64,000 nucleotides of DNA from Ramlibacter paludis (GTDB lineage Bacteria; Pseudomonadota; Gammaproteobacteria; Burkholderiales; Burkholderiaceae_C), in NCBI RefSeq assembly GCF_022012305.1, contig NZ_JAKLTM010000004.1:372001-436000 (forward strand), written 5' to 3'. The first letter of the stretch is position 1. Each line of letters begins with the position of its first letter. Of this stretch, positions 24,833 through 33,261 are shown piece after piece. The notes beneath the pieces were generated by a model. That model was given only the letters and a program-made list of their open reading frames with translations, had not been told where the DNA came from and did not search any database. A program made the translations under genes and the position numbers.

Positions 24833-25510
24833 ATGCAAGAACCGTCCCCGCGGGTCGCCCTGATCCACGCCACCGCCTTGTCGGTGCCGCCCATCCTCGC
24901 CGCCTTCGACCGCCACTGGCCGCAGGCGCAGCGCATGAACCTGCTGGACGACAGCCTGTCGGTCGACCGCGCCGCGGCCGGCGAGCTGACGCCCGCGATG
25001 GTGCAGCGCTTCGTCGACCTGGCCCGTTATGCCCAGGGCACCGGCTGCCGCGGCATCCTCTTCAGCTGCTCCGCCTTCGGCCCCGCGATCGAAGCGGCCG
25101 GGCGCGCCACCGGCCTGCCGACGCTGAAGCCCAACGAAGCGATGTTCGACCAGGCGCTGGCCGTGAAGCCGGACCCGGTGCGGCTCGGGCTGGTCGCGAC
25201 CTTCCAGGCCTCGCTCGGCTCCATGGGCGAGGAGCTGCAAGCGCTGGCCCGCGCGCGCGGCCGCAGCGTGGACCTGCGCACCGTGTTCGTGCCCGAGGCG
25301 ATGGACGACCTGGCGCAGGGCCGCGCCGATGAGCATCACCGCAAGATCGCGGCGGCCGCGCGCGCAGTGGCCGATTGCGACGCGGTGATGCTGGCGCAGT
25401 TCTCGATGGCCGCCGCCCAGCCGCTGGTGCAGAAGGAGCTGCCCTGCCCCGTGCTGACCAGCCCCGACTGCGCCGTGCTGGCGCTGCAAAAGGCGCTGCG
25501 CCATGCCTGA
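24833..25510 (+). CDS. Aspartate/glutamate racemase family protein
   Basis: A 225-residue protein of the Asp/Glu/hydantoin racemase superfamily. One expected catalytic Cys is in GCRGILFSCSAFGPAIEAA (about residue 71). The second half has TFQASLGSMGEEL and the late PVLTSPDCAVLALQKAL segment, where the Cys may be the second. Its frame overlaps the Ldh-type gene by 8 bases, so the two are translationally linked. It could racemise or isomerise a hydroxy or amino acid used by the neighbouring dehydrogenase, but the substrate is not inferable. An in-frame ATG three codons earlier (24824) is possible. Confidence 0.82.
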   Translation: MQEPSPRVALIHATALSVPPILAAFDRHWPQAQRMNLLDDSLSVDRAAAGELTPAMVQRFVDLARYAQGTGCRGILFSCSAFGPAIEAAGRATGLPTLKPNEAMFDQALAVKPDPVRLGLVATFQASLGSMGEELQALARARGRSVDLRTVFVPEAMDDLAQGRADEHHRKIAAAARAVADCDAVMLAQFSMAAAQPLVQKELPCPVLTSPDCAVLALQKALRHA

Positions 25511-26561
25511 GTCGCGCATCCCCGCCGCGCAGCTGCGCCGCTTCATGACGCGCGCGCTGGAGCGCCTGGGCCTGCCCGCCGCGGACGCGGCGACCGTCGG
25601 CGAGTTCATGACCGAAGCGGAGCTGCAAGGCTCCGACGGCCACGGCGCGATCCGCCTCGCGCCCTATGCGCGCCGCATCCGCGCCGGCGGCATCAATCTC
25701 ACGCCGGCGATCCGCATCGAGAAGGAAAAGGCCGGCATGGCCTTGCTCGATGGCGACAACGGCATGGGCCACCTGGTGATGAAGCAGGCCGCCGAAATCG
25801 CGATCGCCAAGGCGCGCAATTGCGGCGTCGCCTGGGTCGGCGCACGGCTCTCCAACCATGCCGGCCCGGCCTCGCTCTACGCGCGCATGGCGCTGGAGCA
25901 CGACATGATCGGCGTGTATTTCGCGGTCGGCAATGCGAACCACCTGCCGCCCTGGGGTGGCCTCGACATGCTGCTCTCGACCAACCCGATCGCCGTCGCG
26001 GTGCCGGCGGGCGAAGAACCGGCGGTGGTACTGGACATGGCCACCACCGTCGCGGCCTACGGCAAGGTGAAGGCCAAGGCGCAGCGCGGCGAGCAGATGC
26101 CGGTGGGCTGGATGATCGATCGCACCGGCGCGCCGCTCACGGATCCCAAGCGCTCGGAGGAAGGCTTCCTGATGCCGATCGGCGGCTACAAGGGCTATGG
26201 CCTGGCGCTCGTCGTGGGCCTGCTGGCCGGCACGCTGAACGGCGCCGCCATGGGCAGCGAGACCATCGACTTCAACAAGGACCAGTCCAGCGTCACCAAC
26301 ACCGGGCAGGCGATCCTCATGATAGACCCCGATGCCTTCGGCGACCTCGCCGCCTTCAAGGCGCGCGTCGACAAGCTGGTGCGCGAGATGCGCGCCAGCG
26401 AGCGCATGCCGGGCGTGGACCGCATCTGGCTGCCGGGCGAGCAGAGCCATGCCAGGCGCGTCGCCAACCTGCGCGACGGCATGGCACTGCCGCCCACGCT
26501 GGTCGCCCAGCTCGACGCGCTGGCGCGCGAGCTCGGCATCCCGCTGCTGCAAGAGACCTGA
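25503..26561 (+). CDS. Ldh family (malate/lactate/sulfolactate-type) NAD(P)-dependent oxidoreductase
   Basis: A 352-residue member of the MDH/LDH2/YlbC family, which oxidises 2-hydroxy acids such as malate, ureidoglycolate or (R)-sulfolactate. Typical segments are ELQGSDGHGAIRLAPYARRI near residue 40, WVGARLSNHAGPASLYARMA around 115, STNPIAVAVPAGEEPAVVLDM and GGYKGYGLALVVGLLAGTLNGA. It is cytoplasmic and follows a racemase-like gene (8-base overlap). A Bug-type solute-binding gene lies 16 bases downstream, suggesting uptake and oxidation of a carboxylate. The exact substrate is open. Confidence 0.9.
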   Translation: MPESRIPAAQLRRFMTRALERLGLPAADAATVGEFMTEAELQGSDGHGAIRLAPYARRIRAGGINLTPAIRIEKEKAGMALLDGDNGMGHLVMKQAAEIAIAKARNCGVAWVGARLSNHAGPASLYARMALEHDMIGVYFAVGNANHLPPWGGLDMLLSTNPIAVAVPAGEEPAVVLDMATTVAAYGKVKAKAQRGEQMPVGWMIDRTGAPLTDPKRSEEGFLMPIGGYKGYGLALVVGLLAGTLNGAAMGSETIDFNKDQSSVTNTGQAILMIDPDAFGDLAAFKARVDKLVREMRASERMPGVDRIWLPGEQSHARRVANLRDGMALPPTLVAQLDALARELGIPLLQET

Positions 26562-26577
26562 ACCAGGAGACCCCCGC

Positions 26578-27549
26578 ATGACCGTGTCCCGCCGTTGCCT
26601 CGTGATCCTTCTCGCCGGCCTGTGCGCCGCCGGCCTGGCGCAGGCGCAAGCCTGGCCGGCCAAGCCGATCCGCATGATCGTGCCGCTGGCGGCCGGCAGC
26701 GCCGTCGACAACGCGGCGCGCATCGTCGCCGAGAAGATGGGCCGCAACCTCGGGCAGTCCATCGTCATCGAGAACCAGCCCGGCGCGGCGGGCCTGATCG
26801 GCGCGGGCAACGTGGCCAAGGCGGCGCCCGACGGCTACACGCTGGGCGGCTTCAACGACAGCATCATGACCATGGTGCCCAACATGACGCCGAAGATGCC
26901 CTGGGACATCCTGAAGGACTTCGAGCCCGTGTCCCTGGTGGCCACGGTGGAGTGGGGGCTGGTCGTGAATGCCGAAGCGCCGGAGAAGACCGCGGCCGAC
27001 CTCATCGCCACGGCAAAGAAGGAGCCAGGCAAGCTCAATTACGGCTCGGGCGGCAACGGCAGCCCGCAGCACATCGCGATGGCGCTGTTCGCGTCGCAGG
27101 CCGGGCTGAACATGAAGCACGTGCCATACAAGGGCGCGACGCAGGCGGCGATGGGCGTGGCCGGCAAGGAGGTGGATGCGGCCTTCCAGGGGATCGCCAC
27201 GGTCAACCCGCTGGTGAAGGCCGGCAAGCTGCGCCTGATCGGCGTGACCACGCCGAAGCGCATGCCGCAGTTCCCCGACGTGCCGACGGTGTCGGAGTCG
27301 GGCATGCCGGGCTTCGAGTTCAACTCGTGGTTCACGATCATGGCGCCCGCGGGCACGCCGAAGGACATCGTGCATCGCCTGTCGGCCGAAGTGCAGAAGG
27401 CGCTGGCCGATCCGGAAGTGCGCGAGAAGCTGCTCGCCAACGGCCTCACGCCGCGCGGCACCACGCCGGAGGAGCTCGGCACGGCGACGCGGGGGCAATT
27501 GGCGAAGTACGGGGCCTTGATCAAGGCGAACAACATCACGGCGGAATAA
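26578..27549 (+). CDS. Bug family tripartite tricarboxylate transporter substrate-binding protein
   Basis: A 323-residue periplasmic binding protein with a Sec signal (cleavage after about residue 23, AQAQA). The Bug/TctC pattern is clear: WPAKPIRMIVPLAAGSAVDN, GQSIVIENQPGAAGLIGAGNVAKAAPDGYT and VPYKGATQAAMGVAGKEVDA. No TctAB membrane subunits are adjacent, as is common for Bug proteins in Burkholderiales. It sits behind the Ldh-type gene with AGGAG at a good distance from the ATG. The ligand is probably a carboxylate. Confidence 0.94.
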   Translation: MTVSRRCLVILLAGLCAAGLAQAQAWPAKPIRMIVPLAAGSAVDNAARIVAEKMGRNLGQSIVIENQPGAAGLIGAGNVAKAAPDGYTLGGFNDSIMTMVPNMTPKMPWDILKDFEPVSLVATVEWGLVVNAEAPEKTAADLIATAKKEPGKLNYGSGGNGSPQHIAMALFASQAGLNMKHVPYKGATQAAMGVAGKEVDAAFQGIATVNPLVKAGKLRLIGVTTPKRMPQFPDVPTVSESGMPGFEFNSWFTIMAPAGTPKDIVHRLSAEVQKALADPEVREKLLANGLTPRGTTPEELGTATRGQLAKYGALIKANNITAE

Positions 27550-27562
27550 CCGCCGGGGGGTG

Positions 27563-28603
27563 TCAGGCCGGCAATCCCTTGCCGTCGCCCAGCACTTCCT
27601 TCTCGTAGGCATGCAGCGACGGCAGGCCGCCCGTGTGCAGGAACAGCACGTTCTCGTCCTTCCTGAACGCGCCCTGGCGGGCCATGCCGATCAGGCCCGC
27701 CATGATCTTGCCGGTGTAGACCGGGTCCAGCGGAATGCCTTCCGTGCGCGCCAGCATCTGCACGGCTTCCACCATGCGCGCGTTGGGCACAGAGTACTTC
27801 GGCTGCCAGAAGCCGCCGACGCACTGCACGTCTTCCGGCTTCACCTGGAGCTTCACGCCCAGCAGGTCGAGCACCGCCTGCGCTTCCTTCAACACCAGCG
27901 GCGCCTGGTCGGCTGGGTCGCGGCTGACGCCGATGCCGGTGATCGGGATGCGGATGTTGTTGCCGAGGAAGCCGGCCACCATGCCGCCGTGCGTGCCCGA
28001 GCTGCCGGAGCCGACCACCACGCGGTCGATGGCGATGCCTTCATCGAACAGCTGCTGCTGCAATTCCTGCGCGCAGGCCACGTAGCCCAGGCCGCCGATG
28101 GCGTTGGAGCCGCCGCCGGGAATGATGTAGGCCTTGCGGCCCTCGCCCTGCACCTGCTCGGCCACCTTCTGCATCTCGGCGGCCATGTTGCTGCCGCCGG
28201 GCACCACGGTGATGGCTTCCACGCCCAGCAGGCGGAACATGAAGTTGTTGCCGCTCGCGTTCGGGTCGTAGCTGTTCGGCACGCGTTCTTCGATGACGAA
28301 ACGGCACTTCAGGCCTTCCTTCACCGCGGCGGCCAGCGTGATGCGGCAGTGGTTGGACTGCGGCGCACCGCAGGTCACCAGCGTGTCGGCGCCCTGTGCC
28401 AGCGCGTCGGCCACCAGGAACTCGAGCTTGCGCGTCTTGTTGCCGCCGGGGAACAGGCCCAGCATGTCGTCGCGCTTGATCCAGATGCGCGGCGCGGCGC
28501 CATCGGGACAGGAAGCCGCGAGCGCGCGGGTGAAGTTGGGAAGGAATTCAATGGGCGTCGCGAAGGAGGTGTAGCGACGGCGGGGGAAGCGGGAGAGGTC
28601 CAT
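27563..28603 (-). CDS. D-cysteine desulfhydrase / L-cysteate sulfo-lyase family PLP enzyme
   Basis: A 346-residue PLP enzyme of the ACC deaminase/D-cysteine desulfhydrase family, which eliminates H2S or sulfite from cysteine or cysteate. The PLP lysine lies in GGNKTRKLEFL (Lys near 56), with the CGAPQSNHCR segment near 79-88 and GGSNAIGGLGYV binding phosphate. The start SRFPRRRYTSFATPIEFLP resembles CuyA-type enzymes, so cysteate is a possible substrate. It begins 35 bases after the CoA-transferase gene on the same strand and may be the last gene of that operon. It converges with the Bug gene. Confidence 0.88.
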   Translation of the reverse strand: MDLSRFPRRRYTSFATPIEFLPNFTRALAASCPDGAAPRIWIKRDDMLGLFPGGNKTRKLEFLVADALAQGADTLVTCGAPQSNHCRITLAAAVKEGLKCRFVIEERVPNSYDPNASGNNFMFRLLGVEAITVVPGGSNMAAEMQKVAEQVQGEGRKAYIIPGGGSNAIGGLGYVACAQELQQQLFDEGIAIDRVVVGSGSSGTHGGMVAGFLGNNIRIPITGIGVSRDPADQAPLVLKEAQAVLDLLGVKLQVKPEDVQCVGGFWQPKYSVPNARMVEAVQMLARTEGIPLDPVYTGKIMAGLIGMARQGAFRKDENVLFLHTGGLPSLHAYEKEVLGDGKGLPA

Positions 28604-28638
28604 GGGGTGAACGATAACAGGCCGCGATGACGGTGGGC

Positions 28639-29820
28639 CTAGATCGCGGACGCCGCCCGCAGCGCCGCGATCTCCGCATCGCCCCGCCCCAGCTCACGCA
28701 GGATCGCCTCGCTGTGCGCCCCCACGGCCGGCACCGGATCCATGCGGTAGTCGTAAGCGCTGTTCACCCCCGGTGGCAGCAGGGCCCGCAACGGCCCGGA
28801 GGGCGATTGGACTTCGCGGAAACGCTCGCGCGCCTGCAGCTGTGGATGCGCCCAGAGCTCGCCCACGCTGTTGACGTGCGCGTTGGCGATCTGCGCTTCT
28901 TCCAGCCGCGCGATCACCTGCTCCGCCGTCAGCGCGGCGAAGGTCTGTTCGATCAGCGCCTGCAGGGCCGCGCGGTTCTCGTTGCGCTTCGCATTCGCAT
29001 CGAAGCGCGCATCGGCCGCCAGCGCCGGCTGCAGCAGCACCTTGTCGCAGAACAATTTCCACTCGCGTTCGTTCTGCAGGCCCAGCATCACGGTCTTGCC
29101 GTCGCCCGCGCGGAAAGGGCCATAGGGATAGATCGTCGCGTGGGCCGCGCCGTTGCGCGGCGGCGGCGTGGCGCCTTCGTAGGCGTAGTACATGGGGAAA
29201 CCCATCCACTCGCCCAGCGCTTCCAGCATGGACACGTCGATGTGCGAACCCTTGCCCGTCTTCCCCCGCTGCAGCAGCGCGGCCAGGATGTTGCTGTACG
29301 CGTACATGCCCGCGGCGATGTCGGCAATGGAGTTGCCGGCCTTCACCATCTCGTCCGGCGTGCCTGTGATGGAAAGGAAGCCCGCCTCGCTCTGGATCAA
29401 CAGGTCGTAGGCTTTCTTGTCACGGTACGGACCGTCGTTGCCGTAGCCGGAGATGTCGCAGACGACGAGGCGCGGATTCGCCGGCGCCAGCTGCGCGTGC
29501 GACAGGCCCATGCGCGCCGCCGCGCCGGGCGCCAGGTTCTGCACCAGCACGTCGGCCTGCGCCAGCAGGTCCTTCAGCACCTGCAGCGCGGCGGGCTGCT
29601 TCAGGTCCAGCGCCAGGCTTTCCTTGGACCGGTTCACCCAGACGAAGTGCGAGGACAGGCCCTTCGCGCGGCTGTCGTAGGCGCGGGCGAAGTCGCCGCT
29701 GCCCGGGCGCTCGACCTTGATGACGCGCGCACCCAGGTCGGCCAGCTGCCGCGTGCAGAAGGGCGCGGCGATCGCATGTTCCAGCGAGACGACGGTGATG
29801 CCGTCGAGCGGCCTCGTCAT
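28639..29820 (-). CDS. CaiB/BaiF family CoA-transferase (dicarboxylate type)
   Basis: A 393-residue class III CoA-transferase that moves CoA between carboxylates. DGITVVSLEHAIAAPFCTRQLADLGARVIKVE opens the fold. VLVQNLAPGAAARMGL and the region around KAYDLLIQSEAGFLS include the expected catalytic Asp. Relatives use succinyl-CoA with mesaconate, citramalate or similar acids. Its start overlaps the stop of the MmgE/PrpD gene by 4 bases (ATGA). Operon partners: AMACR-like CaiB, hydratase, acyl-CoA dehydrogenase. Confidence 0.92.
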   Translation of the reverse strand: MTRPLDGITVVSLEHAIAAPFCTRQLADLGARVIKVERPGSGDFARAYDSRAKGLSSHFVWVNRSKESLALDLKQPAALQVLKDLLAQADVLVQNLAPGAAARMGLSHAQLAPANPRLVVCDISGYGNDGPYRDKKAYDLLIQSEAGFLSITGTPDEMVKAGNSIADIAAGMYAYSNILAALLQRGKTGKGSHIDVSMLEALGEWMGFPMYYAYEGATPPPRNGAAHATIYPYGPFRAGDGKTVMLGLQNEREWKLFCDKVLLQPALAADARFDANAKRNENRAALQALIEQTFAALTAEQVIARLEEAQIANAHVNSVGELWAHPQLQARERFREVQSPSGPLRALLPPGVNSAYDYRMDPVPAVGAHSEAILRELGRGDAEIAALRAASAI

Positions 29821-31184
29821 GCCTTGCTCCCCGGCAACAGGCGGCCGACGCGCGGCGCATCCGCCAGCGACCAGCAGGTTGCGACCAGGTGGCGCACTTC
29901 CTGTTCGGTGGCGGCGCCGGCGAACAGCGCCAGGCGCAAGGCCTTGTCCTCCAGCTCCCGGCGGCTGAGCGTATTGCCCGGGTCGCCCTTGGGATCGTCG
30001 ACCCGCCCCTGCAGCACGCGGCCGTCGCGCGTGCGCACGGTGACCTTGCCGATCCACTTCGCCGGATAAGCGCCGTCCACTTCCGGATCGAGCGCCATCG
30101 TCACCTTGGGACGGAAGCCGGACACGGCCGCGTCGCCCAGCACCTGCTCGAAGTCCGCGACGCCCGCGCGGCCCGCGGTGGCGACCAGCCCCAGCACCGT
30201 GCCCATGGAAAACTTGGCCTGGTGCACGCTCTGCGGCTCGACCACCGCGCCCAGCACGTCGATGGCGCCCTGGTGCACGTGCGTGACCACGCTTTCGATG
30301 TCGGAAGGCGCCAGCTTCTCGCGTTGCATCACGTGCAGCAGCGCATCGGCGGCTGGGTGCGTGTGGCGGCAGGACGCGTGGAACTTGAACGAGGTCTCGG
30401 CCAGCGCCCAGCGCGCGCCCAGGCGATCGGTCAGGCGCGACGGATCCGCATCGGTCGACATGCCCGCGGCCATCCCTTGCGCGCCTTCCAGGATGCGCTG
30501 CGCGCCGGTGAAGCCGTCGCGGGCGAGGTAGGCCGACATCAGGCCCGCGCCCGCGGCATGCGCGGTGTGCAGCTGCTTGGAGTGCGCGGCGTCGCGCAGG
30601 AACTCCCACAGCCCCGCCGCCTGCGTACCGGCGGAACCGAAGGCATGCAGCATGCGGTCGGCATCGAGCTTCAGCAGGTTGCCCACCGCGGCCGCCGCCG
30701 CCAGCGTGCCCACCGTGGCGGTCGTGTGGAAGATCTTGTAGTGCGAACGCCCGAGGAATTCGCCGACGCGGATGCCGACCTCGTAGCCGGCGACGCTGGC
30801 TGCCAGCAGCTCCTTGCCGCTGGCGCCTGTCGCCTGCGCCACCGCGAGTGCCGGCGGGAAGACGACGGTGGCCGGATGCAGCACCGAGCTGTTGTGCAGG
30901 TCGTCCTGCTCGATGTAGTGCGAGGCGGCGGCATTGACCATCGCGGCGAAGTACGGCGAGCTGCTCGCGCGCGAGACCAGGATCTCGGACGGGCCTTCGG
31001 CCGGACCCATGGCGGCGGCGAAGGATGCAATCGCCTGCACCGGCGCGCCGGCCTTGCCCGCCAGCGCCGACCCGGCCCAGTCGAGGAACAGGTCCTCGGC
31101 GCGGCGCAGGACTTCGGAAGGAACCTGCTCGTAGCGCAGGCCGGCGGCAAAGGCCGCGAGTTCACGCGAAGGATGGGAAGACAT
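29817..31184 (-). CDS. MmgE/PrpD family protein
   Basis: A 455-residue member of the family that includes 2-methylcitrate dehydratase and cis-aconitate decarboxylase. Typical parts are LFLDWAGSALAGKAGAPVQ near residue 30, the AAASHYIEQDDLHNSSVLHPATVVFPPALAVAQ block (about 75-110), KFHASCRHTHPAADALL and QAKFSMGTVLGLVATA. Which reaction it catalyses is not deducible. It overlaps the CoA-transferase gene by 4 bases and lies 11 bases downstream of the acyl-CoA dehydrogenase gene. Confidence 0.92.
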   Translation of the reverse strand: MSSHPSRELAAFAAGLRYEQVPSEVLRRAEDLFLDWAGSALAGKAGAPVQAIASFAAAMGPAEGPSEILVSRASSSPYFAAMVNAAASHYIEQDDLHNSSVLHPATVVFPPALAVAQATGASGKELLAASVAGYEVGIRVGEFLGRSHYKIFHTTATVGTLAAAAAVGNLLKLDADRMLHAFGSAGTQAAGLWEFLRDAAHSKQLHTAHAAGAGLMSAYLARDGFTGAQRILEGAQGMAAGMSTDADPSRLTDRLGARWALAETSFKFHASCRHTHPAADALLHVMQREKLAPSDIESVVTHVHQGAIDVLGAVVEPQSVHQAKFSMGTVLGLVATAGRAGVADFEQVLGDAAVSGFRPKVTMALDPEVDGAYPAKWIGKVTVRTRDGRVLQGRVDDPKGDPGNTLSRRELEDKALRLALFAGAATEQEVRHLVATCWSLADAPRVGRLLPGSKA

Positions 31185-31195
31185 CGACAGCCCCT

Positions 31196-32365
31196 TCAGA
31201 ACGAGCGCGGCAGGCCCAGCAGGTGCTCGGCCACGTAGGAGTAGATCAGGTTGGTGGAGATGGGCGCGACCTGGTACAGGCGCGTTTCGCGGAACTTGCG
31301 CTCCACGTCGTATTCGTGAGCGAAGCCGAAGCCGCCGTGCGTCTGCAGGCAGGTGTTGGCCGCTTCCCAGGATGCCTTGGCCGCGAGGTACTTCGCCATG
31401 TTGGCTTCGCCGCCGCAGGGCTTTCCGGCGTCGAACAGCGCGCAGGCCTTGAAGCGCATCAGGTTGGCGGCTTCGGTCTCGATGTAGGCATCGGCGATGG
31501 GGAACTGCACGCCCTGGTTCTGCCCGATCGGCCGGTTGAACACCACGCGCTCGCTCGCGTACTTGCGCGCCTTGTCGACGAACCAGTAGGCGTCGCCTAT
31601 GCATTCGGCCGCGATCAGCGTGCGCTCGGCGTTGAGTCCGGTCAGGATGTACTTGAAGCCCTGCCCTTCCGCGCCGATCAGGTTCTCCGCCGGGATCTCG
31701 AGGTTGTCGAAGAAGACTTCGTTGGTCTCGTGGTTCACCATGTTCGGGATCGGCCGCACCGTCATGCCATGGCCGATGGCCTCGTGCAGGTCGACCACGA
31801 AGATGCTCATGCCTTCGCTCTTCTTCTTCACCTCGGCCAGCGGGGTGGTGCGCGCCAGCAGGATCATCAGGTCGGAGTGCTGGATGCGCGAGATCCACAC
31901 CTTCTGCCCGTTGACCACGTAGCGATCCCCCTTGCGCACCGCGGTGGTCTTCAACTGCGTCGTGTCCGTGCCGGTGGTCGGCTCGGTGACCGCCATCGAT
32001 TGCAGCCGCAGCTTGCCGCTGGCGATGCCCGGGAGGTACTTCTGCTTCTGCGCCGCCGAGCCGTGGTGCAGCAGCGTGTTCATGTTGTACATCTGGCCGT
32101 GCAGCGCACCGGCATTGCCGCCGGAGAAGTTGATCTCCTCCATGATCACCGAGGCTTCGGTCAGGCCCAGGCCCGAGCCGCCGTACTCGGACGGGATCAG
32201 CGCCGCCATCCAGCCGGCCTCGGTCAGCGCGTCGACGAAGGCCTCGGGATAGCCGCGCGCCGTGTCCACGTCCTGCCAGTAGCGCGAGTCGAAACGGCCG
32301 CACAGGTCGCGCAGCGCGTCGCGCATTTCCTGGTGGGCATCGGGGGTGGGAATGGTGGTTTTCAT
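31196..32365 (-). CDS. Acyl-CoA dehydrogenase
   Basis: A 389-residue flavoprotein that introduces a 2,3-double bond into an acyl-CoA and passes electrons to ETF. Signature elements are MAVTEPTTGTDTTQLKTTAVRKGDRYVVNGQKVWIS (FAD-binding middle domain), RRCL-free helical C-domain with YASERVVFNRPIGQNQGVQFP, and LQTHGGFGFAHEYDVERKFRETRLYQVAPISTN. The ATG at 32365 overlaps the stop of the upstream hydratase gene by 4 bases. The acyl substrate is probably a dicarboxylyl- or branched-CoA by context (inference). Confidence 0.95.
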   Translation of the reverse strand: MKTTIPTPDAHQEMRDALRDLCGRFDSRYWQDVDTARGYPEAFVDALTEAGWMAALIPSEYGGSGLGLTEASVIMEEINFSGGNAGALHGQMYNMNTLLHHGSAAQKQKYLPGIASGKLRLQSMAVTEPTTGTDTTQLKTTAVRKGDRYVVNGQKVWISRIQHSDLMILLARTTPLAEVKKKSEGMSIFVVDLHEAIGHGMTVRPIPNMVNHETNEVFFDNLEIPAENLIGAEGQGFKYILTGLNAERTLIAAECIGDAYWFVDKARKYASERVVFNRPIGQNQGVQFPIADAYIETEAANLMRFKACALFDAGKPCGGEANMAKYLAAKASWEAANTCLQTHGGFGFAHEYDVERKFRETRLYQVAPISTNLIYSYVAEHLLGLPRSF

Positions 32366-33237
32366 TGGAAGCGGGCTTCGGCCTGCATGGTCAACCAGCC
32401 TTCGTGGTCCTGCGCCCACAGCTGCACGCCGCGGCCGTCGGCCGAGGGCTTGCCGCATACGCGCATGGGGTGGCCATCGAAGGTGGGCCGCACGGCCTTG
32501 AAGGAAAAGGACTGCAGCGCGGCGCCGGGGCGCTGGCGCCGCACCAGGTCGACCAGCAGCGTGGCGATCAGCGGGCCGTGGACGACCAGGCCCGGATAGC
32601 CTTCGACCTCGGTCACGTACTTGCGGTCGTAGTGGATGCGGTGGCCGTTGAAGGTGAGCGCCGAATAACGGAACAGCAGCACGTCGTCGGGCGTGAGTTC
32701 GCGCGACCACTCGGCTTGGGTGGGCGCCGCCTGGGGCGACGGGACCGGGTCGCCCGGCTGCGGCGGCGCGCGGTAGACGATGTCGTGCTCCTCGGTCAGG
32801 GCCAGGCCTTGCGCGTTGCGCACTTCGTGCTGCACCAGCACGAAGACGAGGTCGCCGGTGCGGCCGGCCTTGTGGCTGACGGAGGCGATGCGCGAGGTCC
32901 GCTGGATGTCGTCGCCCACGCGCAGCGGCGCGTGCCACTGCAGCCGGCCGCCGGCCCACATGCGGCGCGGCAGCGGCACCGGCGGCAGGAAGCCGCCCAG
33001 CTTCGCGTGGCCGTCCTCGCCCAGCTCGCTCTGGCGGTGGCGCGGCAGGAAGTAGAGCCAGTGCCACAGCGGCGGCAGTGCGGTGCCGGCGGCGGGTTCG
33101 GGATCGGCGCGGTCCAGCGTGGCGGAGAGGTTGCGCACCGGCGCCGCGGTCACCTCGTCGGCCAGGGTTTCGCTGCGGCCTTCCCAGCCGCGCAACTGGG
33201 TCAGCAGTTCAGGCGTGATGCGGGGTACGTCGGGCAT
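32362..33237 (-). CDS. FAS1-like/MaoC hydratase (mesaconyl-C4-CoA or itaconyl-CoA hydratase-like)
   Basis: A 291-residue double-hotdog hydratase of the HTD2/COG3777 group. The N-terminal half covers the FAS1-like dehydratase domain (ATLDRADPEPAAGTALPPLWHWLYFLP, WAGGRLQWHAPLRVGDDIQRTS). The C-terminal half holds the MaoC segment RYSALTFNGHRIHYDRKYVTEVEGYPGLVVHGPLIATLL with the catalytic-type Asp and His. Known relatives hydrate mesaconyl-C4-CoA, citraconyl- or itaconyl-CoA. It is tightly coupled to the acyl-CoA dehydrogenase gene. I chose ATG 33237; 33255 is also in frame. Confidence 0.87.
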   Translation of the reverse strand: MPDVPRITPELLTQLRGWEGRSETLADEVTAAPVRNLSATLDRADPEPAAGTALPPLWHWLYFLPRHRQSELGEDGHAKLGGFLPPVPLPRRMWAGGRLQWHAPLRVGDDIQRTSRIASVSHKAGRTGDLVFVLVQHEVRNAQGLALTEEHDIVYRAPPQPGDPVPSPQAAPTQAEWSRELTPDDVLLFRYSALTFNGHRIHYDRKYVTEVEGYPGLVVHGPLIATLLVDLVRRQRPGAALQSFSFKAVRPTFDGHPMRVCGKPSADGRGVQLWAQDHEGWLTMQAEARFQ

Positions 33238-33261
33238 GGCACGCCATCGTGCCATAGCCGG

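Noticed and set aside
31025-32599. A 524-residue + strand frame antisense to the acyl-CoA dehydrogenase
   Set aside because: No family features. The - strand frame matches acyl-CoA dehydrogenase along its whole length.
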